A stretch of DNA of 64,000 nt from Azonexus sp. GTDB lineage: Bacteria > Pseudomonadota > Gammaproteobacteria > Burkholderiales > Rhodocyclaceae. Positions 49,230 through 57,131 of the stretch are shown one piece after another; the first letter of the stretch is position 1, and the number at the start of each line of letters is the position of its first letter. The stretch is from the NCBI GenBank assembly GCA_030696345.1, contig JAUYSK010000015.1, positions 62,001-126,000 on the forward strand, given 5' to 3'. Position numbers and translations under genes: made by a program. The notes under the pieces were generated by a model. The model saw only the letters and a program-made list of their open reading frames with translations. It did not search any database and was not told the DNA's origin.

Positions 49230-50462
49230 TTACTGGCTGTTGGCGCGAACGCGGCTGCCGTCGCGCACCGACAGGATGCTGGCTGGAACTAACTGTTCTC
49301 CCACCGCAATGCCTTGCAGAATTTCCACCTTGCCATCACTGCGCACGCCCGTCTTCAGTTCCTGGCGCTCGGCCTTGCCGTCACGAACGACGAGGGCCCA
49401 GGGTTTGGGACTGCCGGCGTCGCGGATCACTTCATTCGGGACGATGATGGCATCGCTGCGCTTTGCCGTTTCAATGTCGATCGAAATGGTCATTTCCTGA
49501 CGCAGATAGTCGGGCGGGCTGGGTACCCGCAGGCGTATTTCCACCGAGCCACGCAATGGGTCGACAGCCGGGCTGATGAAGGTGATTTCCGCTGCGAACC
49601 GTTGGTCAGGATAGGCATCGGCCGACGCCATGGCTTTTTGCCCCAGACTGAGCAGGCGCAGGTTCTTTTCGTCGATCTGGACGATCATTTCCGTGTCACC
49701 GGCCGGTGAGAGTGTCATCAGCACCTTGCCGGGCTGGACGGTATCGCCCGGCTCCGTGCTGCGCGTCAGCACCGTGCCGGCGAGTGGCGCCTTGATCGTG
49801 GCGTAGGCCAGCCGCGATTGCGCTACCTCTAGGCTGGCGCGGGCCTGATCGATGGCGCTCTGGGCGAGGCGGAAATCGCTGCCCCCGCTTTGGGCGCTAA
49901 GCGTCTGTAGCTGGGTTGCCTGCGACTGGCTTTCGGCAATCGCCAGATTGCGCTGCGCATCGTCCAGTTGGGTCTTGCTGTAGAAGCCCTTGGCTGCCAG
50001 ATCACGGGTCCGCTCGAAGTGCTGGCGGGCCTGAGTCAGGTTGGCTTCGGCTTGGCGCTGCGATTGCTGCGCCAGCGGCAAGGACAATTGCTTCATCTGG
50101 GTAAGGCGTGTCTCGCTTTGCGCCAGGCTTGCCTTGGCCTGCGCCACTGCAGCGCGCCATTCCGTATCGTCGAGTTGAATCAGCAAATCACCGGGTTCGA
50201 CTTTGTTGCCTTCACGAACCGGAATCTGCACGACGCGTCCGGTAATCTGGCTGGCCAACTCGACGCGTTGCGGCGAACGGACTTTGCCGCTGGCGACGAC
50301 GGATTGAGTGATATCCCCCTGAGTTGCAGTCAGGACATTAACTTTTTCACCGAACAGTCTGGGCAATCCGAAGAAGGCGAGAAGACAGCAGGCAAGAACC
50401 GCCAGTACAGCGAACCGGCGAGTTTTTGGTGGCAAGAGTTTCAGGCGTTGAATGAGTGGCAT
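49230..50462 (-). CDS. HlyD/MacA-type membrane fusion protein
   Basis: A 410-residue periplasmic adaptor with an N-terminal membrane anchor (FAVLAVLACCLLAFFGLP). Lipoyl-like halves (ELASQITGRVVQIPVREGNKVEPGDLLIQLDD and YATIKAPLAGTVLTRSTEPGDTV) flank a long coiled-coil hairpin, followed by beta-barrel and membrane-proximal domains. It is the first gene of a MacAB-like tripartite export set. No outer-membrane channel gene is adjacent. Confidence 0.9.
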   Translation of the reverse strand: MPLIQRLKLLPPKTRRFAVLAVLACCLLAFFGLPRLFGEKVNVLTATQGDITQSVVASGKVRSPQRVELASQITGRVVQIPVREGNKVEPGDLLIQLDDTEWRAAVAQAKASLAQSETRLTQMKQLSLPLAQQSQRQAEANLTQARQHFERTRDLAAKGFYSKTQLDDAQRNLAIAESQSQATQLQTLSAQSGGSDFRLAQSAIDQARASLEVAQSRLAYATIKAPLAGTVLTRSTEPGDTVQPGKVLMTLSPAGDTEMIVQIDEKNLRLLSLGQKAMASADAYPDQRFAAEITFISPAVDPLRGSVEIRLRVPSPPDYLRQEMTISIDIETAKRSDAIIVPNEVIRDAGSPKPWALVVRDGKAERQELKTGVRSDGKVEILQGIAVGEQLVPASILSVRDGSRVRANSQ

Positions 50463-50559
50463 CTTGTAGCGATATTAACCGGTTACGGCAATATATTAGT
50501 TTGTGCTAATTCGTGATCCTGCTTTTTGCCTGTTTTTGCCCGTTGACCGCAGCATCATG

Positions 50560-50590
50560 AAAAAGCCCCGGCGGTTTCCTGTCGGGGCTA
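50560..50590 (-). terminator. Intrinsic terminator after the DsrE-like gene
   Basis: Minus strand: TAGCCCCGAC and the complementary GCCGGGGCT form a stem around a GGAAACC-containing loop, followed by TTTTTCATG. It ends the leftward transcripts coming from the respiratory island. The rest of 50463-50639 shows nothing else I recognise. Confidence 0.75.
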
Positions 50591-50639
50591 CTGCGATACC
50601 TTTCCTGGCGCAGCGACCATTCAAAGGTCGCTTCAGCGC

Positions 50640-51056
50640 TCAGAAAACAAAGACTTTACGTTGCGGTTCCATAAGGCTGCGGGCCATGGCATCCGGTTTG
50701 GCCGCGACAATGCCGTCCTTGAGCATTTCCGGTGTGTTGCCGGAGTTCGGCAGATAGAGGGCACAAACCGAAGCGGTGGCGCCTTTTTTCATGGCGCCGT
50801 CGAGCAACTGGGCCGGGGTGACATCCTGCGGCTTGAGCTTTTCACCGCCGGCACCTTTCAGTGCCAGATCTCCAGCCTTGTCGCACAGCAGAATCTGAAC
50901 CTGTCCACCCTGCGCCTGGATCTGGTTGGTAAGCACCATGGCGATGCCCTGGGTCATCGTGCTGGCGGAGTTGAGGATGACTGTCACTGGCAGGGCATCG
51001 GCGTAAGCGACAGAAATGCTGGAAGCCAGGGTCAATGCAATAAGGGCTTTTTTCAT
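50640..51056 (-). CDS. Periplasmic DsrE-like protein
   Basis: A 138-residue protein with a signal peptide (MKKALIALTLASSISVAYA). The mature domain has the DsrE/F-like fold pattern (VTVILNSASTMTQGIAMVLTNQIQAQGGQVQILLC, ATASVCALYLPNSG), with cysteines that could carry sulfane sulfur. Most DsrE proteins are cytoplasmic, so export is noteworthy and fits the sulfur theme of the island. It is the last gene before a terminator. Confidence 0.78.
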   Translation of the reverse strand: MKKALIALTLASSISVAYADALPVTVILNSASTMTQGIAMVLTNQIQAQGGQVQILLCDKAGDLALKGAGGEKLKPQDVTPAQLLDGAMKKGATASVCALYLPNSGNTPEMLKDGIVAAKPDAMARSLMEPQRKVFVF

Positions 51057-51091
51057 GAGTCAGGTACTCCGGTGAGGTCGGTTGGAAGGAT

Positions 51092-51514
51092 TTAATAAGT
51101 AAGTCGAATGTCGATGGTCGTTTCTGGCTCGACAACATCGAAGGCGCTGTCTACAAATTTCGGCGGCCCCATGACTTTCGTGTTGTTGGAAAGCCCATAG
51201 CCTTCGACCGGGAACATGCCGAAGCGCAGGTTCAGTTTTTCGTCAGAGTTTTCGTCATGGTAAGCCATGATGGCGTAACGGCCTGGCGGCAAACCATTAA
51301 AAACGAGTTTCGTGTCTCCTTTTGCTGCTGGGATGGAGAGTGTCTTCAGCGCCTTGTTTTCCTTGCGGAAGGTTTCCTGGTCTTGATAGAGCGAAGCGCG
51401 AATGTTGCCGACATCGTTGCTGATACCCTGCAGCGTAATGACGAGGCGAGACTCTGCAGCCTGAAGTTGGCCTGATGCGAGCAGGCAACACAGTAGCAAG
51501 CCAAAATTGGGCAT
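51092..51514 (-). CDS. DUF2141 family secreted protein
   Basis: A protein of 140 residues with a signal peptide (MPNFGLLLCCLLASGQLQA) from ATG 51514; the tracked start adds 33 residues that overlap the neighbouring gene. The mature part (GISNDVGNIRASLYQDQETF, NGLPPGRYAIMAYHDENSDEKLNLRFGMFPVEGYGLSNN) is characteristic of DUF2141, a predicted beta-sandwich of unknown function. It is 35 bases upstream of the DsrE-like gene. Confidence 0.85.
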   Translation of the reverse strand: MPNFGLLLCCLLASGQLQAAESRLVITLQGISNDVGNIRASLYQDQETFRKENKALKTLSIPAAKGDTKLVFNGLPPGRYAIMAYHDENSDEKLNLRFGMFPVEGYGLSNNTKVMGPPKFVDSAFDVVEPETTIDIRLTY

Positions 51515-51560
51515 GCGTGGGACCTGTCGCCCAATTAATTTTGAGAGAACGGTTTTCAAT

Positions 51561-51923
51561 TTAGTGATGATGCGCATGGCAATGGTTGCTTTGGACGATG
51601 CTCTGCACATCAAGGTTGTTTTTCAGAAACGCCAAGACTGCGGCATCGGGGTTTTCCTCCAGGGTAATGACAGAAAGAATACCGTTCTGCATTAGTCGCT
51701 GATGAAGCCCGTTACCCATGCTACCGGTGATCAGCACATTGATGTTGACCAGTGCTTTCGGGAGATCGTGATGATTGTTGTGGAAACTTTGCTCGAGGGG
51801 CAACTCAACCATAAATTTGTTTGCTACCGCACCCTCGTCAATCTGGAAAATCCAGAAATTTCGGCACTTGCCGGCGTGCTCTGAGATATTCCGGCGGTTC
51901 TGGCTGGTGACGGCGATTTGCAT
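51561..51923 (-). CDS. NifX/NafY-like (dinitrogenase FeMo-cofactor family) protein with His-rich tail
   Basis: A 120-residue protein starting at ATG 51923, one base after the Rieske stop. MQIAVTSQNRRNISEHAGKCRNFWIF and VNVLITGSMGNGLHQRLMQNGI match the small NifX/NafY/NifB C-terminal fold that binds iron-sulfur or molybdenum-iron clusters. No nif gene is near, so a general metal- or cluster-carrier role is likelier. The HNNHHD stretch and the C-terminal CHAHHH are unusual and could bind metal. ATG 51944 is an alternative start. Confidence 0.82.
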   Translation of the reverse strand: MQIAVTSQNRRNISEHAGKCRNFWIFQIDEGAVANKFMVELPLEQSFHNNHHDLPKALVNINVLITGSMGNGLHQRLMQNGILSVITLEENPDAAVLAFLKNNLDVQSIVQSNHCHAHHH

Positions 51924-51924
51924 A

Positions 51925-52545
51925 TCAAGCTTTCTCGGTTTCATCGCTACCGATGATGAGGTGTGTATCGGTGAGATATTGGTGAGGCGGGACTTCAAGA
52001 TTGGTGGGGGCTGGCTTGTTCTTGAATACCCTGCCGGCAAAATCAAAGGTTGAACCATGACAGGGGCAGAGGAAGCCGCCAGGCCAATCGGCGCCGAGTA
52101 CCGGGTCGCCGGGCGTGAAAGCTTGCGAAGGCGAGCATCCAAGGTGGGTGCAGATTCCAACGGCAATCAAAATTTCAGGTTTGCGCGAGCGTGTTTCGTT
52201 GGCAGCATAGGCTGGCTGTTGTTGCCGTTCCGAAAACGGATCGACCAACATGGGTTCGGCCTTTTTCAGTGCAGTCATCATTTCAGTTGTGCGGTTCAGT
52301 ATCCAAACAGGTTTGCCGCGCCATTCGACGATCATCATGTTGCCGGGGGGCAGCTTGCCGATATCGATCTCAACCGGTGCGCCGGCTGCTTTTGCCCTTT
52401 CGGAAGGCAACAGGCTGGACACAAACGGGGTGATTGCGGTCAGTGCCAACGCGCTACCGGCACCGAGCGTGGCGATCATCCATTGTCGACGGCTTGGACT
52501 GTCACTGATGGAGAAGGAATCGCCGTGGCAGAGACATTCGCTCAT
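51925..52545 (-). CDS. Rieske [2Fe-2S] protein, PetA-like, standing alone
   Basis: A 206-residue protein from ATG 52545. A Tat-type signal (SRRQWMIATLGAGSALALTAI) acts as membrane anchor. The cluster motifs are CTHLGC and CPCHGS, with the final GPAP-like loop reading NKPAPTNLEVPP. It resembles the bc1 iron-sulfur subunit, but no cytochrome b or c1 gene follows. The N-terminus before the signal contains an extra SECLCHGD, not usual for PetA. It may serve an alternative quinol complex together with the NifX-like protein. Confidence 0.9.
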   Translation of the reverse strand: MSECLCHGDSFSISDSPSRRQWMIATLGAGSALALTAITPFVSSLLPSERAKAAGAPVEIDIGKLPPGNMMIVEWRGKPVWILNRTTEMMTALKKAEPMLVDPFSERQQQPAYAANETRSRKPEILIAVGICTHLGCSPSQAFTPGDPVLGADWPGGFLCPCHGSTFDFAGRVFKNKPAPTNLEVPPHQYLTDTHLIIGSDETEKA

Positions 52546-52880
52546 AATTTTTTCCTGAAATATGGGGGATTGGGACGACAGCAAATATTTGTATATTCGC
52601 TAATGCTTATCAATAGTCGTGCCAGCCGTGGTTTTGCCAAATTAATCGGCCAAAACAACATGTTGCAGGATTGGAATCAAAAGGCCTCCCTTTGTTTCGG
52701 GAGTGATTGACAAAATTGACGGTCAATATTGTCAATTGGCACGGTCGCTAAAGGACCGCGCTAAATTTGAGTATGCTGCGTTTGCCCAGAAAAATTAATT
52801 GATTTTCACGAGCAATTTTCGGGCAGTAGTGAGTGGCGCGGTCAACCGGATAAAAGAGCAAAATCCGGCGCTTTGACGAT
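52546..52880. other. 335-base non-coding stretch between rquA and the Rieske gene
   Basis: No ORF with coding character is seen. It is more AT-rich than its surroundings and holds several dyads: CTCCC/GGGAG (52686-52703), CGGTC/GACCG (about 52743-52759), CCGGAT/ATCCGG (about 52850-52872) and the long TTGAC/GTCAA element listed separately. A partial FNR-like TTGATAAGCATTAG lies on the minus strand near 52610. It most likely holds the promoter of the Rieske-NifX-like-DUF2141-DsrE unit. Confidence 0.55.
52707..52735. promoter_or_regulatory. 29-base dyad built of four TTGAC/GTCAA half-sites
   Basis: TTGACAAAATTGAC, one central G, then GTCAATATTGTCAA: the arms are reverse complements with one mismatch. 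Each arm contains two half-sites separated by four bases. It lies 162 bases upstream of the Rieske start and 146 bases after the rquA stop, which suggests a regulator site. The half-sites equal those of the palindrome at 25534-25547. Confidence 0.55.
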
Positions 52881-53618
52881 TCAGCGAATAATCACGATTT
52901 CCTGGTAAAGATCACCGAAGCAGGTGGATTTGACCAGGCTCTCCGGTTTGAATGAACTGGGCAGATAGCTGGCGATTTCCTTTTGCCAGAGATCGCAGGC
53001 GAACGGTTCGAGTGCTTTCAGTATGCCTTTCATCACATAGCGCAACGGATTGCTGCGTTTCGGCGAGTGGTAATCGACGATGACAATTTTTCCGCCCGGG
53101 CGAGTTACTCGTATTGCTTCGGCCAGCGTGGCGCGACGAACCGCCTCCGGTTGCTCGTGCAAGAGGAAGAAGAGCAAGGTGGAGTCGAAACTGGCGTCGG
53201 CAAAATGCAGCGCACTGGAATCCTGCCGATGCAGCCTGATTCGATCATCACTGGCAAGTTTGCGGCGAAGGTTGTCGATCTGGATTGGCGCCACATCGAC
53301 GACATCAAGTCTTCCCTGAGCTCCCAGACGGGCGGCGATACGTTGAGTGAAATCGCCGTAAACGCAGGCTACCTGAAGAACACGCTGATCAATGGTATCG
53401 CCGAGTTCAGCCAGAGCAAGATCACGCAGGCGACTGAAGTTTCCCCAGAGAATCAGGTTGACCAGCCACTCGCGCTCAAAGAGGCGGACTGCATTCGGAT
53501 GCAGGTAGGCCCACCAGTAAACTTTCTGGAGATACTCGGGAATCGCGGGGTCGATTTTGGAGTGGGGCGGGTTTGCCGGCGGGTAAAGAGCGGCGACGCT
53601 TTCAGCGCTTTGCTTCAT
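52881..53618 (-). CDS. rquA: Rhodoquinone biosynthesis methyltransferase-like protein RquA
   Basis: A 245-residue protein starting at ATG 53618. RquA converts ubiquinone to rhodoquinone by replacing a methoxy group with an amino group; rhodoquinone carries electrons at low potential under anoxia. The sequence shows the RquA-like run YLQKVYWWAYLHPNAVRLFE and EWLVNLILWGNFSRLRD. The modified SAM motif LQVACVYGDFTQRIAARL comes next, then LDVVDVAPIQIDNLRRKL and LLFFLLHEQPEAVRRATL. These are the traits that separate RquA from UbiE/UbiG methyltransferases, as I remember them. It is 79 bases from the cytochrome b gene and on the same strand. Confidence 0.87.
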   Translation of the reverse strand: MKQSAESVAALYPPANPPHSKIDPAIPEYLQKVYWWAYLHPNAVRLFEREWLVNLILWGNFSRLRDLALAELGDTIDQRVLQVACVYGDFTQRIAARLGAQGRLDVVDVAPIQIDNLRRKLASDDRIRLHRQDSSALHFADASFDSTLLFFLLHEQPEAVRRATLAEAIRVTRPGGKIVIVDYHSPKRSNPLRYVMKGILKALEPFACDLWQKEIASYLPSSFKPESLVKSTCFGDLYQEIVIIR

Positions 53619-53697
53619 CAATGGTTTTCTCTTGTTGTTCTAAATCCGGGCAGGACAAAACGGCTCGTGCCGCCCAGGGGTGTTTCAATCAGTCTGA

Positions 53698-54303
53698 CTA
53701 CTTGGTATTTTTTTCGTCGCCGTGTTCCCAGCCGGTGATCATGGCCCGAAGTTGTTCGGTGACGGTGTCGCCGGTGGTGATCAAGTACAGGTGCGAGATT
53801 AGGAAGGCTAGCATCAGGAAGGCACCGATGGTGTGCGCCAGCGCGATGGTGCCCAGATCGAGGCCATAGCCCAGCGCCGCCAGCTCGTTGTAGTACAGGT
53901 AGAGCAGGCCGGAGATCCAGATCAGCGGATTGAGCAGCACCTTGATAGCCAGATAGGTTTGCGCCTGCATAGGGTTGTGCTTGCGGGCGCGGGTGATTTT
54001 GAATGGATGCGGTTCCCCTTGGAAGATGCCCCAGGCGTAGTGACGGATGATCTTGTCTACGCCCTGCATGGTCGGGATGTACTGCCGCCACTCGCCGGTG
54101 GTGAAGTGCCAGAAAATGGCGAACACCCAGAGGATGATCAGCGCCCAGGCGGCGACGGTGTGCACCTGATGTGCCAGCGTGAAGCCGAGCAGGCGGTAGC
54201 TGCCGTGGATTTCGAAACCGGTCACCAGCATGCCGATGACCAGCAGCGCCTGCATCCAGTGCCAGAAGCGTTCGAAGCGGGAGAAAATGTAGATGCGTTC
54301 CAT
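53698..54303 (-). CDS. Membrane cytochrome b, thiosulfate reductase/formate dehydrogenase type
   Basis: A 201-residue di-haem-type cytochrome b (PF01292-like) with four main helices. Haem-ligand candidates are the histidines in FERFWHWMQALL, HQVHTVAAW, AIFWHFTTGEW and AHTIGAFLMLAFLISHLYL. Such proteins link the quinol pool to periplasmic reductases. The gene lies 12 bases after the octahaem cytochrome gene, so it is the probable quinol dehydrogenase for it. Confidence 0.9.
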   Translation of the reverse strand: MERIYIFSRFERFWHWMQALLVIGMLVTGFEIHGSYRLLGFTLAHQVHTVAAWALIILWVFAIFWHFTTGEWRQYIPTMQGVDKIIRHYAWGIFQGEPHPFKITRARKHNPMQAQTYLAIKVLLNPLIWISGLLYLYYNELAALGYGLDLGTIALAHTIGAFLMLAFLISHLYLITTGDTVTEQLRAMITGWEHGDEKNTK

Positions 54304-54315
54304 GATGGTTTCCGA

Positions 54316-55905
54316 TTATTGCTTGCGACGCAGGAAGCGAATCAGGCCGTGTAACGACACACCGCAGAGGACACCGCCGGCGGCCAGCCAGCCCAGCGTA
54401 TTGACCAGCGGGTTGCCGTCGCGGCCCGGGATGTAGATGCCCTTGACCTGATCGAGGCGGCCGCCCTTGGCATGGCAGGATTCGCAATCCAGCGCCTTTT
54501 CCTTGGGGGCAACCATGTGTGTGATCGGCCAGTACATTTCCGTCTTCACGAAATCAACCTTGCCGGAGAAAGGTGCGTTGGCGGCCTTCATGCCGGTCTC
54601 AATGGCCTTTTCCCAGTTGAAGTTCTTCCAGTAGGCGGTATCGTCGTTGCCGGCGAGGTGCGGTTTGACCAGCGTCTTGTTTTCCGGGTCGTAGGGCTGG
54701 CTGCCGCGCATGACCTTCATCGGCCAGATCAGTGAGCGGCCATCGCTGGCGTTGCCGCCGAGCGCGTTGATCAGCGTCACGCCGTTGGCCTTGTCGACCG
54801 TGTCGCCGAGCAGGGTGTAGGTGACTTCACCATTGAACCAGGCGTATTCCGGCTTGACGTTCTCGGCGACAACGAAATCGCCCTTGCGTGAGTCATAGAC
54901 GATATGGCCCTTGTCATCCTTTTTCAGGATGGGCTTGCCTTCCGGGCTCAGCTTGCCGGCGGTCGACCAGTCCCAATGCATCTTGGTCGGCACGCCGCCG
55001 CGGGCGAATTCCGGGATATGGCAGGTCTGGCAGGCGACCTTGTCGCTGTGGTGATTCAACTTGGCTGCATGCGAACCGGCCTTGTGCGGTGACTGGCCGT
55101 GGCAGGACTGGCAGGTAGCCGGATTCGATTTGCTCTGCTGGCCGCGCATGTGTGCATCGCCGGTATCCTTGCCGGTGGCTGCGTAGCGGCTGCCGACAAC
55201 TTCATGTGCCGGCGCCTTGTGGCAAGTGGCACAGCTGAAGTCGAGGCCGGTGGCATCCATGTGTACGTCGACTTCCTTGTCTGGCGCGGCCAGTGAGGAG
55301 TCCATGTCGCCATGCTTCACACCGTCGCCGCCGCCGCCGAAGAAGTGGCAGGCACCACAAGTGTCGCGGCTGGTTTTGCCAACTTTTTGCGCGACTTTGG
55401 TGAGGTCAATTGCCTTGACGAACTTGCCCGATCCCGGCGGGTTTTCAGTGTCCTTGATCGGCGGCTGGCCGCCGCCAGGCATCTTCTTATAGGTGCCGGT
55501 ACTATCGTGACAGACGAGACAATCGACGTTTTCCTGCGAGCTAAAATCAAAACTGGAATTTACCCAGCCGTAACCAACGTGACAGGTAGCGCAGGCGCCG
55601 AGATTGCTCGCGGTAGAGGTGCAGTAGTTGTTGATGACGTTCTTTTTGCCCAGGCGCTGCTGGTTCACCGGATTGATGACTTCCCAGGTCCAGTGTTTGG
55701 TGCGATGAACCTGCATCGCGGCCTCGGTATGGCAACCGAGGCAGGCCTTGGTTACCTCCGGACCTGAGTTGAATTGACGTTGCAACTCCTTGAACTTGCC
55801 ATGGTCTGCGGTCGTGTTCAGCTTGACTGCAGGGGATGCACCGCTAAATCCGGGCAAGACAAGGACAATGGCGGCCAGCACCGCAAAAAATCTTGATTTC
55901 AGCAT
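54316..55905 (-). CDS. Octahaem c-type cytochrome, tetrathionate reductase (OTR) family
   Basis: A 529-residue protein with a signal peptide (RFFAVLAAIVLVLPGFSGA). It has eight CXXCH haem sites (CLGCH, CATCH, CLVCH, CGACH, CATCH, CQSCH, CQTCH, CESCH). NNYCTSTASNLGACATCHVGYGW and NVDCLVCHDSTGTYKKMPGGG match the Shewanella OTR family. A C-terminal helix (LGWLAAGGVLCGVSLHGLIRFLRR) anchors it to the membrane, which the Shewanella soluble form lacks. OTR reduces tetrathionate, nitrite and hydroxylamine in vitro; the physiological substrate is unsettled. The rhodanese next door favours a sulfur compound. Confidence 0.92.
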   Translation of the reverse strand: MLKSRFFAVLAAIVLVLPGFSGASPAVKLNTTADHGKFKELQRQFNSGPEVTKACLGCHTEAAMQVHRTKHWTWEVINPVNQQRLGKKNVINNYCTSTASNLGACATCHVGYGWVNSSFDFSSQENVDCLVCHDSTGTYKKMPGGGQPPIKDTENPPGSGKFVKAIDLTKVAQKVGKTSRDTCGACHFFGGGGDGVKHGDMDSSLAAPDKEVDVHMDATGLDFSCATCHKAPAHEVVGSRYAATGKDTGDAHMRGQQSKSNPATCQSCHGQSPHKAGSHAAKLNHHSDKVACQTCHIPEFARGGVPTKMHWDWSTAGKLSPEGKPILKKDDKGHIVYDSRKGDFVVAENVKPEYAWFNGEVTYTLLGDTVDKANGVTLINALGGNASDGRSLIWPMKVMRGSQPYDPENKTLVKPHLAGNDDTAYWKNFNWEKAIETGMKAANAPFSGKVDFVKTEMYWPITHMVAPKEKALDCESCHAKGGRLDQVKGIYIPGRDGNPLVNTLGWLAAGGVLCGVSLHGLIRFLRRKQ

Positions 55906-55917
55906 GGCAAGCTCCGC

Positions 55918-57066
55918 TTATTTCTTCTCGACGATGGTGTAATTGCCGTCCTTCGTCCACTTGATGTCGGCGTCCATGAAGAAAGTCTTCAGTGCCGGCT
56001 TGTATAGCTTCACCATGTCGACCGCCTCGCCGCTGCGCCCGCCGGCGCCGCAGACGAAGACGATGGGCTTGTCGGTCGGGAGCTCGTCGATACGCTTCTC
56101 AAGCGCATTGATCGGAATGTTGCGGGCCCCCTTGAAGGTGCCGGTCTCGACTTCCTTGGCATCGCGGACATCGATGATGTAGATGCTGTCCGGTGATTCC
56201 TTGTATATCTTCTCAAAGGAGGCGGTGGTTATCGTGCCGCTTTCCTTGCCTTGCTGGATGGCCGGTGCGGCTGCCGCAGGGGCGGCGCTGCCGACAGTCG
56301 GGCCGGGACCATAGAGCTTGGCCCACAGCGGGTAGCCTTCAGGAACGACCATGACTTTCTTGTAGCCGAGTTTGACAGCCTTTTCGGCCGAATCCGAACT
56401 GAGCTTGCAGCTCAGGCCTTCGCAGTAAAAGTACAGGGGTGTGGCCTTGTCGGCCGGCAGGCGTTCGGCGGCAAGCTTTTCGAACTGGGAATCGGGCAGA
56501 TTGATCGCGCCGGGGATATGGCCCTTGTCGAACTTGCGCTCCTTTGGGCGCGAGTCGATCAGAAGCAGCGGTGATTTTTCATCGAGCAGCTTCTTGATGT
56601 AGGGCACGCTGACGGCGCCGATATGCCCCTTCTGGATCCACTCCGGATAGCCTTCGGCATAGACGCGAATATTGTTGTAGCCAAGTTTTTCGGCCTTGAA
56701 GGCGGAGTTGTGGCTGAGCATGCACTCATGACCTTCGCAGTAGAAAATCAGCAGCGTGTTTTTGTCTGCCGGCAACTGGTCTACCAGCTTCTCGAACTGG
56801 GTATCCGGGATGTTGATCGAAGTCGGGATGTGGCCCGGATCGAACTTGCGTCCGGTCGGGCGAGAATCGATGAGTTGCACGCCGTCCGGCTTGGGCAGGA
56901 TGGCGTAGCGGGCGACAAAGGCGTTATCGACGAGCTTGGTGTACCAGCCTTCTTTCACCTGGACGGTTGCTGCATCGGCAGCAAGTGCGACGGAGACATT
57001 GGGCAACGGGGCGACAAACAGCGCGGCCAAAAGGCTCGCGACAGCGATCATGCGTACGGATTTCAT
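55918..57066 (-). CDS. Exported protein with three rhodanese domains
   Basis: A 382-residue protein with a signal peptide (MIAVASLLAALFVAPLPNVSVALA). Three rhodanese-like domains lie at about residues 45-150, 155-250 and 275-375. Their active-site loops read YCEGHECMLSHNSA, YCEGLSCKLSSDSA and VCGAGGRSGEAV, so all three keep the first cysteine. The first two are close duplicates; the third is the canonical loop. It could move sulfane sulfur in the periplasm to or from the octahaem cytochrome, whose gene lies 12 bases downstream. Confidence 0.9.
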   Translation of the reverse strand: MKSVRMIAVASLLAALFVAPLPNVSVALAADAATVQVKEGWYTKLVDNAFVARYAILPKPDGVQLIDSRPTGRKFDPGHIPTSINIPDTQFEKLVDQLPADKNTLLIFYCEGHECMLSHNSAFKAEKLGYNNIRVYAEGYPEWIQKGHIGAVSVPYIKKLLDEKSPLLLIDSRPKERKFDKGHIPGAINLPDSQFEKLAAERLPADKATPLYFYCEGLSCKLSSDSAEKAVKLGYKKVMVVPEGYPLWAKLYGPGPTVGSAAPAAAAPAIQQGKESGTITTASFEKIYKESPDSIYIIDVRDAKEVETGTFKGARNIPINALEKRIDELPTDKPIVFVCGAGGRSGEAVDMVKLYKPALKTFFMDADIKWTKDGNYTIVEKK

Positions 57067-57131
57067 GGTGAGCTCCTGAATTCAGCGCGGGTTACGGTTA
57101 ACCCGGAACAATGAAGAAAAGTCGGGTCGGG

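Noticed and set aside
53657-53672. Hairpin CGGC/GCCG with four Ts between cytochrome b and rquA genes
   Set aside because: The stem is only four base pairs and the T-run is short, so I do not call it a terminator; it leaves open co-transcription in the island.
53618-54487. 289-aa minus-strand ORF overlapping the cytochrome b gene
   Set aside because: Different frame of the cytochrome b gene with low-complexity Arg/His/Pro content.
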